Shown piece by piece: positions 9,044-18,018 of a stretch of 27,090 bases of DNA (positions are counted from its first letter, which is position 1; the number at the start of each line of letters is the position of its first letter). The stretch is from Gemmatimonadota bacterium (GTDB taxonomy: Bacteria > Gemmatimonadota > Gemmatimonadetes > Gemmatimonadales > Gemmatimonadaceae), in contig JAQBPZ010000396.1 in assembly GCA_028287225.1 (NCBI GenBank), positions 1 to 27,090 of the forward strand, read 5' to 3'. Under the pieces are notes generated by a model that was not told the DNA's origin, did not search any database, and saw only the letters and a program-made list of their open reading frames with translations. The position numbers and the translations under genes were made by a program.

Positions 9044-10099
9044 CTACTCCCCGTCGTCGTCGGACTCGGCATCGGACAGGGCAGCGGGCTGATCCCCCGT
9101 GATGCCCAGCACGACCTTCACCTTCTCCTCGATCTCGGCCATCATGGCCGGGTTGTCCTTGAGATACATCTTCGCGTTCTCGCGGCCCTGGCCGATCTTC
9201 TGGCCGTTGTAGCTGTACCAGGCCCCCGACTTCTCGATGATGTTGGACTCGGCACCGATGTCCACCAGCAGCGACGTGTGGCTGATGCCTTCCGCGTACA
9301 TGATGTCGAACTCGGCCTGCTTGAACGGCGGCGCGACCTTGTTCTTCACGACCTTCACGCGGACGTGCGACCCGACCACCTCTTCCTTGTCCTTCACCGG
9401 GCCGATGCGGCGGATGTCCAGGCGGACCGAGGCGTAGAACTTGAGCGCCTTGCCGCCCGTCGTCGTCTCCGGGTTGCCGAACATGACGCCGATCTTCTCG
9501 CGGAGCTGGTTGATGAAGATCACGATCGTCTTGGAGCGGGCGATGGCGCCGGTCAGCTTGCGGAGGGCCTGGCTCATGAGCCGCGCCTGCAGGCCGACAT
9601 GGCTGTCGCCCATGTCTCCCTCGATCTCCGCCTTCGGCACGAGCGCCGCCACGGAGTCGATGACCACGATGTCCACCGCGCCGGAGCGCACCAGGATCTC
9701 GCAGATCTCGAGCGCCTGCTCGCCGGTGTCCGGCTGCGAGATCAGGAGCCCCTCCACGTCCACGCCCAGCTTCCGTGCATACTCCGTGTCCAGCGCGTGC
9801 TCCGCGTCGATGAAGGCGGCGACGCCGCCCATCTTCTGCGCGTTGGCAACGATGTGGAGACAGAGGGTCGTCTTGCCGCTCGACTCCGGTCCGTAGATCT
9901 CCGTGACACGCCCGCGCGGGATGCCGCCCACGCCGATCGCCGCGTCGAGGTTGATCGCGCCCGTGGGCACGGCCTCGATACGCACCTTCTCCTTGGCACC
10001 CATCCGCATGATGGAGCCCTTGCCGCAGCTCTTCTCGATCTGCGCGATCGCGAGGCCCAGCGCCTTCTTCTTCTCGTCGCTACCCGTGGACACAGCCAT
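9044..10099 (-). CDS. recA: Recombinase RecA, 351 aa
   Basis: RecA forms the ATP-dependent nucleoprotein filament for homologous recombination and activates LexA-type repressors. All the landmarks are present: IEKSCGKGSIMRMG at the N-terminus, Walker A GPESSGKTTLC at about residue 70, FIDAEHALDTEYARKLGV, and Walker B IVVIDSVAALVPKAEIEG with the MAW-equivalent linker. L1 appears as GDMGDSHVGLQARLMSQALR and L2 as INQLREKIGVMFGNPETTTG, then GGKALKFYASVRLDIRR. The acidic tail (DAESDDDGE) is typical. ATG 10099 is preceded by GAGAGGA about ten bases upstream. The 111 bp between yraN and recA hold a TTGATT/TAGTTT promoter candidate. I could not recognise a LexA box with confidence. Confidence 0.98.
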   Translation of the reverse strand: MAVSTGSDEKKKALGLAIAQIEKSCGKGSIMRMGAKEKVRIEAVPTGAINLDAAIGVGGIPRGRVTEIYGPESSGKTTLCLHIVANAQKMGGVAAFIDAEHALDTEYARKLGVDVEGLLISQPDTGEQALEICEILVRSGAVDIVVIDSVAALVPKAEIEGDMGDSHVGLQARLMSQALRKLTGAIARSKTIVIFINQLREKIGVMFGNPETTTGGKALKFYASVRLDIRRIGPVKDKEEVVGSHVRVKVVKNKVAPPFKQAEFDIMYAEGISHTSLLVDIGAESNIIEKSGAWYSYNGQKIGQGRENAKMYLKDNPAMMAEIEEKVKVVLGITGDQPAALSDAESDDDGE

Positions 10100-10185
10100 C
10101 TCAGTACATCCTCTCGTTTGTCGTGTATTCCTCTGGCCACGCGGACATAAGCGTACCGGAAAAGCAGCAGCGCCGATACCCGAAT

Positions 10186-10214
10186 AAACTACGAAGATCG
10201 GGCACCGAAATCAA
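10186..10214 (-). promoter_or_regulatory. Candidate recA promoter
   Basis: On the minus strand TTGATT (10214-10209) and TAGTTT (10191-10186) are spaced by 17 bp, about 87 bp before the recA ATG. The -35 hexamer overlaps the end of yraN. The match to a sigma-70 consensus is moderate, and no clear LexA operator is visible beside it. Confidence 0.4.
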
Positions 10215-10585
10215 GCCGAAGGTGACAGGCAGAAGGCATGCTCCACGTGCCGGACCCGCACCTGCCGGCCATTGAACAATACCCCGACGACGTCGAATCG
10301 ATACGCCATCCCGGGACGGCCGAACCTCGCGATCCAGACGCGGGCAGAACGGCCCAACTCCTTCTGCTTGCGCCAGTTGACCGCCTCCACCGGGTCTCCG
10401 TACCGATCCCCGCGGCGCGCCTTGACCTCCACGAAAGCGGTCAGATTGTCCCGTTCCACGACGAGGTCGAGATCCCGGTGCCCGTTCCGGAACCGGCGAT
10501 GGACGACCCGCCAGCCCTTCCCCACGAGCCACCGCTCCGCTACCCGCTCCCCCAGCTCCCCGAATGCCTGCCTGGCCGCTGTCAT
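10211..10585 (-). CDS. YraN family protein (UPF0102), endonuclease-like fold, 124 aa
   Basis: YraN/UPF0102 proteins have a restriction-endonuclease-like fold, but their cellular role is not settled. From ATG 10585 the protein begins MTAARQAFGELGERVAERWL, followed by GWRVVHRRFRNGHRDLDLVV. The DLDLV..FVEVK arrangement (VERDNLTAFVEVKARRGDRY) is the PD-(D/E)XK-like core with Asp, Glu and Lys. AVNWRKQKELGRSARVWI and YRFDVVGVL complete the family pattern. ATG 10594 nine bases upstream (MCPMTAARQ) is an alternative. Length is normal. It lies 111 bp upstream of recA on the same strand. Its stop codon overlaps the -35 of the proposed recA promoter. Upstream is the palindromic element at 10664-10857. 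Confidence 0.9.
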   Translation of the reverse strand: MTAARQAFGELGERVAERWLVGKGWRVVHRRFRNGHRDLDLVVERDNLTAFVEVKARRGDRYGDPVEAVNWRKQKELGRSARVWIARFGRPGMAYRFDVVGVLFNGRQVRVRHVEHAFCLSPSA

Positions 10586-10663
10586 GGGGCACATTCTAGG
10601 GCCACCCGGACCGCGCCACGTCATCACGCCACCGCGCCGCGCATCAATCCCATGCCAGCGAAC

Positions 10664-10857
10664 GGCCGCCCGGGCTGCCCACGCGTGGCGTAAGGTTCGG
10701 AACGGATGCAGCGAGTGCACCGAATCGAAACGAGAACTGCCGGATCGCTCCCCGGTGCAGTGGGGGGCGACGCTGCACCGGAGATGATTCGGCAGTTTTC
10801 GGTGCACTCGCTGCATCCGGTCCGAACCTGGGCCGTCTGGATGCGTCCCGAGCGGCC
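10664..10857. repeat. Long imperfect palindromic intergenic element, copy 2
   Basis: About 194 bp fold on themselves. Outer arms are GGCCGCCCGGGCTGC (10664-10678) and GCGTCCCGAGCGGCC (10843-10857), with three mismatches. Main arms are 10694-10746 and 10786-10828. The sequence GGATGCAGCGAGTGCACCGA in the left arm is perfectly complementary to the right arm, and the left arm carries a 10-nt insertion (TCGAAACGAG). A central hairpin pairs 10748-10760 with 10773-10783. The right half aligns with 1424-1495 over its whole length, so these are two copies of one element. It lies between the exported-protein gene and yraN and accounts for most of the 309-bp gap there; nothing coding was found. Confidence 0.8.
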
Positions 10858-10894
10858 GCGTCTCCGTGTTGAAGCGGCCGACCGCGCCGCGGCG

Positions 10895-11746
10895 TCAGGG
10901 CGTGGGCGGCACGACTGGCGGGACCGCGAGCGGGCGCATGCCCGAGGAATCGGCGGGCACGACGACGGGCATCACGGGAGCGGGTGGGTGCACCAGCGCC
11001 GTCAGTGTGGCGCCGCCGATCAGCTGCTCGGTCTTCACCACGCGCAGCGAGTCCTTCGTGACCCACAGGTGCTCCTCCGCCCCACCGGAGCGCAGCGTCA
11101 CCACCCAGCACGCAACCACCTGATCGCCGAGCTGCAGCGGCTCCTCGCGATCCACCACGAGCTCGGCCGGCTGCACGCGCGGGGCGCTCATCTCCACCAC
11201 CAGCAGCGAGGCGAGCGCGTGATAGCCGACGTGGAGCGGCAGCATCTCCACGATGCGCTCCACCATCCCCGGCGTCACGAGCGCGGAGCCCGCCGCGCCC
11301 ACCGTGAACGACGCGCGCCCCTGGTAGCTCTGGAGCGCGCCGAACGCCGTGTCGCGCGCGAAGGAGGCGCCCAGCACCGCGCGGCCCGACGTCGCGCTCC
11401 AGCGCACCGGCATGAGCTCCGCACGCGTCAGGTACAGCGAGTCCGTCGTGGCCACCGCCGATCCGGTGCGCGACTCCGTCACCAGCCACGCCGGCATGCC
11501 CGCTACCGTGCTCTCGCTCACCTGCACCGTGCGCGTGCCGAGCGACGCGAGCTGTCCCGCGCGGCTCGACGACAGGTCGTAGGTGACCGTCCCGGGGCGC
11601 AGCAGCGAGCCGTTCGGGCGCTCGAACGGCGCCGGCACCGTATCGGCCACCATCGCCGGCGGAACGTTCGGGGGGCCGCCGGGGATGACCTGCGCTCCGG
11701 CCGGACAGGCGAGGAGCGCGGCGAGCACGAGCGGGCGAATGAGCAT
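10895..11746 (-). CDS. Exported protein of unknown function, possibly DUF3108/LolA-like, 283 aa
   Basis: MLIRPLVLAALLACPAGAQV is a signal peptide. Cleavage after AGA by signal peptidase I is likely; the LLAC just before could instead be a weak lipobox, making it a lipoprotein. The body alternates beta-strand-like segments (GTVTYDLSSSRAGQLASLG, RTVQVSESTVAGMPAWLVTE, DSLYLTRAELMPVRWSATSG, YQGRASFTVG). It closes with EEHLWVTKDSLRVVKTEQLI and a Pro-rich tail (PLAVPPVVPPTP). This layout resembles DUF3108-type periplasmic proteins, which share the half-barrel look of LolA; this is an inference from strand pattern and position, since ftsK is followed by lolA in many genomes. ATG 11746 is used; a GTG one codon earlier is possible. 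It starts 34 bp after ftsK. Confidence 0.75.
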   Translation of the reverse strand: MLIRPLVLAALLACPAGAQVIPGGPPNVPPAMVADTVPAPFERPNGSLLRPGTVTYDLSSSRAGQLASLGTRTVQVSESTVAGMPAWLVTESRTGSAVATTDSLYLTRAELMPVRWSATSGRAVLGASFARDTAFGALQSYQGRASFTVGAAGSALVTPGMVERIVEMLPLHVGYHALASLLVVEMSAPRVQPAELVVDREEPLQLGDQVVACWVVTLRSGGAEEHLWVTKDSLRVVKTEQLIGGATLTALVHPPAPVMPVVVPADSSGMRPLAVPPVVPPTP

Positions 11747-11780
11747 CACGATCGCGGAAGTGGCGGGAGAGACGCGACGG

Positions 11781-14177
11781 CTAGTCGCGCGAGCCGAAGA
11801 TGCGCTCGAGGTCTTCGTACGTCATGCGGACTTCGCGGCCCTTCGGACCGCTCTTCGGGTCCAGCACGCCGGCGTCCGCGAGCTGGTCGATCACGCGGGC
11901 CGCGCGGCCGTACCCGATGCCCAGGCGGCGCTGGAGCAGCGACGTGGAGCCGGACTGGTTCTGGATGCACAGCTCCGCGGCCTCGCGGAACAACGGATCC
12001 CGTCCGCCCGCATCGTTCCCGACCTCGTCCGTCACCCCCTCGGCGGCCCGCGCTTCGGCCTCGCGCTGGCGGATGGCGTCCAGGATGTCCGGCTCGTCGG
12101 GGGTCATCTCCGCCTCGAGGTCCATGCCGGCCTCGCGGAGGGCGGCGCGGCGGCGGTCGCGCTGGGCCTCGTACCAGGTCATCAGGCGCTCCGTCTCCTC
12201 GCTCGAGAGGTACGCGCCCTGGAGCCGCGACGGCTCGCTCTTGCCCGGCGGGATGAACAGCATGTCGCCGTTGCCGAGGAGCATCTCGGCGCCGCCGCCG
12301 TCGATGATCGTGCGGCTGTCGATCCCGCTGGCTACGCGGAACGCGATCCGGCTGGGGAAGTTCGCCTTGATGAGCCCCGTGATCACGTTCACCGAGGGGC
12401 GCTGCGTGGCCAGGATGAGATGGATCCCGATGGCGCGCGCCTTCTGCGCGAGCATCGCGATCGGCGTCTCCACCTCCCCCTGCACCGTCATCATCAGGTC
12501 CGCCATCTCGTCGATGATCACGACGATGTACGGCAGGATGTCGCCCCGGTACACGGAGTCCTCGAAGGCCACGTCCTTGCGCCGCGGCAGCTTGAGCGGC
12601 GACCGGTCCTGCACGCGCTTGTTGAAGTCCTGCAGGTTGCGGCACCCGTTGGCGGCGAGCAGCTCGTAGCGCTCCTGCATCTCCATGACGGCCCACTTGA
12701 GCACCGCGGCGGCGTCCCGGTTGTCCGTGATCACCTTGTGGCGCAGGTGCGGCAGCGTGTTGTAGACCGAGAGCTCCACCATCTTCGGGTCCACCATCAG
12801 GAAGCGGAGCGTGCGCGGCGTGTGCCGGTACACGAGGCTCGTGATGATGGTGTTCACGCACACCGACTTGCCCGATCCGGTGGCGCCCGCGATGAGCAGG
12901 TGCGGCATCTTCGCGAGGTCCGCGATCACCGGCTTGCCCTCGAGGTCCTTGCCCAGCACGATCGGCAGCGCCGCGCGCGCCGTCCTGAAGTCGGCGTGCT
13001 CCAGCAGGTCGCGGAAGCCGACCATCTCCGGCGTCGGATTGGGCACTTCCACGCCCACCGCGCCGCGTCCCGGGATCGGCGCCACGATGCGGATCGACGC
13101 CGCGCGCATCGCGAGCGCCAGGTCGTTGGAGAGGTTCGCGATCTGGCGCACCTTCACGCCGGACGCCGGCTCCACCTCGTACTGCGTGACCGTGGGGCCC
13201 GTCGTGCGATTGACGAGCCGCCCCTCCACCTTGAAGGTGCGCAGGGCGTCCATGAGCTTCACGCCCATCGCGTCCAGCTCGCGCTTCCCCTGGTCGGCGT
13301 TCTTCGTGGGCGCGTACGACAGCAGGTCCGTGGGCGGCAGCTCGTCGGACCCGGTGTCCGGCACCTCGGTCGCGTCGATGGCGGCGGCGATCTCGTCCTC
13401 GCGGCGCGCCTTCGGGGCGGCGTCGTCGCCCTTCTTCTTCTTGCCACGCCGCTTGGCCGCCTCCTCGATGGCGGCGTCCTCCTTGGCGTCGGCATCCACG
13501 TTGGCCGACGCCTGCATCGCGGCGAGCGGGTCCAGCGCCTCGAACTCCTCCGGCGCCGGCTCCAGCGAGAGCGCCAGATCCTTGCGCTCCGTCTTCTGCC
13601 GTCTCCGCTTGGAGGGAGGGGAGTACGGCTCGTCCATCAGCTCTGCGGCGGCGCCGCTCGCGGGCGCGGAGTCCGGCGTTGGAGCCGGCCGGCCGACGAG
13701 CATCCGCACCGGGTTCCAGCGCAGGGTGATGGCGGTGAGCCCGCTCAGCGCCAGCGCGACGATGAGCCACGCGCCCACCCCGCCGAACCAGGCGCGCCAG
13801 TAGAAGGCGACGAAGCCGCCCCAGAGGCCGGCCGCGTGCGAGTACTCGCCCCGCTGCGCGTTGGCGCCGAGCCCCACCGCGATGGGCAGCAGCACGACGA
13901 AGCCGGCGAGGCAGATCATCCACGACTGGTCCGTCGTGGGCTCCATGCGCCCGAAGAGCCGGAGCGCATGGACGGCCGGGATCAACGGGACGAGGGTGGC
14001 CGCGGGCCAGCCGAGAAGCGCGACCATCGGCTCCGACAGGATGCGGCCGACGGGACCCATGTCGAAGCCCGCGCCGAATCCGCGCAGGGCGAGCGACAGC
14101 AGGGCCGCCGCGACGAAGACCGAGAAGAGCAGGAGCGCGATGCCCGTGAGCTCGCGCTTGATCGAAGTGCTACCCAC
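11781..14177 (-). CDS. ftsK: DNA translocase FtsK/SpoIIIE, 798 aa
   Basis: FtsK is a septum-anchored hexameric ATPase that pumps chromosomal DNA and supports dimer resolution at division. The N-terminus (MGSTSIKRELTGIALLLFSV with GTG start 14177) opens a region with four membrane helices to about residue 150. A charged linker with KRRGKKKKGDD spans about residues 165-320. The motor begins near 320 (LLSYAPTKNADQGKRELDAM). Walker A is IAGATGSGKSVCVNTIITSL at about 430 and Walker B is YIVVIIDEMADLMMT at about 550, with HLILATQRPSVNVITGLIKA after it. The gamma winged helix (SLLQRRLGIGYGRAARVIDQ) is at about 745-765. The frame runs open upstream into the comB gene, but GTG 14177, 5 bp after the comB stop, is the first plausible start. 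Confidence 0.95.
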   Translation of the reverse strand: MGSTSIKRELTGIALLLFSVFVAAALLSLALRGFGAGFDMGPVGRILSEPMVALLGWPAATLVPLIPAVHALRLFGRMEPTTDQSWMICLAGFVVLLPIAVGLGANAQRGEYSHAAGLWGGFVAFYWRAWFGGVGAWLIVALALSGLTAITLRWNPVRMLVGRPAPTPDSAPASGAAAELMDEPYSPPSKRRRQKTERKDLALSLEPAPEEFEALDPLAAMQASANVDADAKEDAAIEEAAKRRGKKKKGDDAAPKARREDEIAAAIDATEVPDTGSDELPPTDLLSYAPTKNADQGKRELDAMGVKLMDALRTFKVEGRLVNRTTGPTVTQYEVEPASGVKVRQIANLSNDLALAMRAASIRIVAPIPGRGAVGVEVPNPTPEMVGFRDLLEHADFRTARAALPIVLGKDLEGKPVIADLAKMPHLLIAGATGSGKSVCVNTIITSLVYRHTPRTLRFLMVDPKMVELSVYNTLPHLRHKVITDNRDAAAVLKWAVMEMQERYELLAANGCRNLQDFNKRVQDRSPLKLPRRKDVAFEDSVYRGDILPYIVVIIDEMADLMMTVQGEVETPIAMLAQKARAIGIHLILATQRPSVNVITGLIKANFPSRIAFRVASGIDSRTIIDGGGAEMLLGNGDMLFIPPGKSEPSRLQGAYLSSEETERLMTWYEAQRDRRRAALREAGMDLEAEMTPDEPDILDAIRQREAEARAAEGVTDEVGNDAGGRDPLFREAAELCIQNQSGSTSLLQRRLGIGYGRAARVIDQLADAGVLDPKSGPKGREVRMTYEDLERIFGSRD

Positions 14178-14182
14178 CCTGG

Positions 14183-14925
14183 TTACCGCTCGCGTTCGGG
14201 CCCCAGCTTGGTGATCTGCCGGTCCTGGTAGATCGGGATGACCGGGTACGAATCCACCGCGGCGCAGACCGCGAGGTCGCCCTCGAAGCCCGCGGCGGCC
14301 AGGGCCCGGCCATGCGCCGCGGAGTTGAAGAGCCGAATCAGGTTGTCGCCGTACTTGCGGTCCAGGAGCGTGGCCGCCATCGCCGCGTCGTTGAGCTCGA
14401 TGCCCGAGAGGCGGCGGGCGACGTGGTGCACGTAGCGTCCCGCGCACGCCGCGTCCTCGATGCTGAACTGCCGCTCGTGGCCGGCGCAGACGATGGCGAT
14501 GTCGGCGCCGCCCCGCAGCGCGGTGCGGAGCATCGTCGTCACCCCCGTGAGATTGACGTACGACGCGACCACGACGTCACGCGCCCCCTGCACCGCCAGG
14601 AGGGCCTTGGTGCCGTTGGTGGTGCTGAGCAGGACCGTCTTGCCCTCCACGACCTCCCGGGGGTACTCGAGCGGGGAGTTGCCCAGGTCGAAGCCCTCGG
14701 CCTTGAGCATGCGCCGCTCGCCCGCGCGGAGGACGGCCCCGCGCTCGAGCTGCTTCGCGCGCACCGCGACCTCCTCGGTGCTCTCGAGGGGGATGATCGC
14801 CTTCGCGCCGTTCGCCAGCGCCACGGCGATGGTGGTGGAGGCGCGCAGCACGTCGATGACGGCCACCACGCGTCCCTGCACGTCCTGCGGCGTGAGCTGC
14901 TGCACGCCGTAGACGACGTCGATCT

Positions 14926-14929
<4 letters not shown>
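14183..14929 (-). CDS. comB: 2-phosphosulfolactate phosphatase family protein (ComB-like), 248 aa
   Basis: ComB hydrolyses 2-phosphosulfolactate to sulfolactate in coenzyme M synthesis in methanogens; bacterial homologues are common, and many have no proven substrate. GTG 14929 gives VKIDVVYGVQQLTPQDVQGR. Family blocks follow: VAVIDVLRASTTIAVALANG, AGERRMLKAEGFDLGNSPLE, VLLSTTNGTKALLAVQGARD and VICAGHE-type IVCAGHERQFSIEDAACAG. DNLIRLFNSAAHGRALAAAG closes the domain. Length is typical. The start overlaps the accC stop as GTGA, so it is probably translated with accC, and ftsK follows 5 bp after its stop. No other coenzyme M or sulfolactate gene is in view, so the biochemical role here is open. 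The family assignment is firm; the substrate is not. Confidence 0.88.
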
Positions 14930-16281
<1,352 letters not shown>

Positions 16282-16302
16282 GCAAGACTCCGGAAAGGAC
16301 GA

Positions 16303-17484
16303 TCACGACGCCGCGGGCTTCTCGAAGCCGGACCAGCTCGTGTCGCTGGTGCCGGCGACGCCCTGCACCCGGAGCGCGAACTCGCTGGGGCTCGTGGCGA
16401 AGAACACCGCGCTCTCGTAGGAGATGATGCCCTGCGAGTAGTACCCCATCAGCGCCTGGTCGAAGCTCTGCATCCCGTACTGCACCGTGCCCTCCTTGAT
16501 GAGGTCGGGGATGTTGAGCGTCTTGTCCATGTCGCGGATCTGGTCGCGTACCGCGGCGGTGTTGATGAGCACCTCGCACGCCGGCACGCGGCCGGCCTTG
16601 TCGGCGCGCGGCACCAGCCGGAGCGACACCACCGCCTGGAGCGCGCTGGCGAGCGAGAAGCGGACCTCCGCCTGCTGGTGCGGAGGGTAGAACGACAGCA
16701 CGCGGTTGATGGTCTGCGTGGCGTCGGTGGTGTGCAGCGTGCTGAAGACCAGGTGCCCCGTGTCCGCGGCCTTGAGCGCGGTGTCGAGCGTCTCCAGGTC
16801 GCGGATCTCGCCGATCAGGATGACGTCGGGGTCCTGCCGCAGCACGCGCCGCAGCGCCTGCGCGAAGGTGGCGGTATCCGTGCCGACCTCGCGCTGGTTG
16901 ATGTTGCAGTTGATGTCGCGATGCAGGAACTCGATCGGATCCTCGATCGTGATCACGTTCGCGTGGCGATGCTCGTTGAGGTGCTGGATCATCGCCGCGA
17001 GCGCCGTGCTCTTGCCCGAGCCGGTGATGCCCGTGACGAGCACGAGCCCGCGCGGCTTGAGCGCCACCTCCTGGAGCACGGGAGGCAGGTTGAGCTCCGC
17101 GAGGGTCTTCGCCTGGTACGGGATGGCCCGCATGGCGTAGCACAGCGAGCCGCGCTGCTGGTACACGTTGCAGCGGAAGCGCCCGATGCCCGGCACGCCG
17201 ATGGCGAAGTCGCACTCCTTGTTGTCCGTGAACTCCTTCACCTGCCGCGGCGTCATCAGCTGCTCGGCGAGCGACTTGAGGTCTTCCGGCCGGAGCGCGG
17301 GCGCCTCGAGGGGCACGAGCTCGCCGTGCAGCCGCAGCGTGGGCGGACGGCCCACCTTGAGGTGCAGGTCGGAGGCCCCGCGCTGCACGAGCTGCTGCAG
17401 CACGGCCTTGAAGTTGAACGGGCTGCCCGCCTCGGCCGCGGCAGGAGCCGCGGCCCGTGCCGGCGCCGGCCGCGGCTCAGCCAT
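16303..17484 (-). CDS. pilT: Type IV pilus twitching ATPase PilT/PilU family, 393 aa
   Basis: PilT-type hexameric ATPases power retraction of type IV pili for twitching, adhesion and DNA uptake. An Ala/Pro-rich leader of about 25 residues precedes the PAS-like N-domain (RGASDLHLKVGRPPTLRLHG). Walker A GITGSGKSTALAAMI is at about residue 150. The Asp box is VITIEDPIEFLH, Walker B is RQDPDVILIGEIRDLETLD and the His box is TGHLVFSTLHTTDA. The C-terminal domain keeps RLVPRADKAGRVPACEVLIN and a PilT-like tail (NIPDLIKEGTVQYGMQSFDQ). ATG 17484 lies inside the end of accB, overlapping by eight bases, and accC begins 21 bp after its stop, so it is built into the acc operon. No other pilus gene is in the window. 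PilT and PilU cannot be separated by eye. Confidence 0.94.
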   Translation of the reverse strand: MAEPRPAPARAAAPAAAEAGSPFNFKAVLQQLVQRGASDLHLKVGRPPTLRLHGELVPLEAPALRPEDLKSLAEQLMTPRQVKEFTDNKECDFAIGVPGIGRFRCNVYQQRGSLCYAMRAIPYQAKTLAELNLPPVLQEVALKPRGLVLVTGITGSGKSTALAAMIQHLNEHRHANVITIEDPIEFLHRDINCNINQREVGTDTATFAQALRRVLRQDPDVILIGEIRDLETLDTALKAADTGHLVFSTLHTTDATQTINRVLSFYPPHQQAEVRFSLASALQAVVSLRLVPRADKAGRVPACEVLINTAAVRDQIRDMDKTLNIPDLIKEGTVQYGMQSFDQALMGYYSQGIISYESAVFFATSPSEFALRVQGVAGTSDTSWSGFEKPAAS

Positions 17485-17977
17485 TCGGGTCGATGCGGAA
17501 GAGCGCCTGTCCGTACTCCACCGGCTGCGCGTCGGAGGCGAGCACCTCGGTCACCACACCAGTCACCTCGGACTCGATCTCGTTCATGATCTTCATCGCC
17601 TCGATGATGCAGAGGATCTCGCCCTTGGAGACCCGCGAGCCCACGGCCACGTACGGCTTGGCGCCCGGCTCCGGCGCGCCGTAGAACGTGCCGACCATCG
17701 GCGACTTCACCTCACTCCCGCTCTTCCCCTCCGGGCGCGACACGTCGCTGCCGCCGGCGGACGCCGCTTCGCCGCCCGACGGCTGCGGCAGGGCCAGCGG
17801 CGGCGCAGCGACCATGGGGGCCATCAGCGCCGGCGGAGCCACCTGCATCGCCCCGCGGCCCGTGGGGCTCTTGGAGATGCGGATCTTCATCCCCTTGTCC
17901 GACGAGATCTCGATGGAGTCGACGGTGGATTCATCGAGGATGTCGATGAGCTTCTTGACGTAGCGTAGGTCGATCAT
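17477..17977 (-). CDS. accB: Acetyl-CoA carboxylase, biotin carboxyl carrier protein, 166 aa
   Basis: AccB carries the biotin that shuttles CO2 between AccC and the carboxyltransferase. ATG 17977 gives MIDLRYVKKLIDILDESTVD, the standard BCCP N-terminal helix. A Pro/Ala-rich flexible linker covers about residues 38-85. The biotinyl domain follows: VKSPMVGTFYGAPEPG, then ILCIIEAMKIMNEIESEVTG, with the EAMKIM motif holding the biotinylated Lys at about residue 131. It closes with AQPVEYGQALFRIDPNG. Length is typical. It follows the peptidase gene by 41 bp, which could hold a weak internal promoter or none; no clear ribosome-binding site is visible. Its last codons overlap the start of pilT. Confidence 0.95.
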   Translation of the reverse strand: MIDLRYVKKLIDILDESTVDSIEISSDKGMKIRISKSPTGRGAMQVAPPALMAPMVAAPPLALPQPSGGEAASAGGSDVSRPEGKSGSEVKSPMVGTFYGAPEPGAKPYVAVGSRVSKGEILCIIEAMKIMNEIESEVTGVVTEVLASDAQPVEYGQALFRIDPNG

Positions 17978-18018
17978 AGGCCCGATTGAGTTGGCATGCC
18001 CCGGCTCTCGCTGTGGCA

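Noticed and set aside
10100..10210. A LexA/SOS operator upstream of recA
   Set aside because: I looked for known operator types and saw no clear dyad on either strand; only a promoter candidate is reported.
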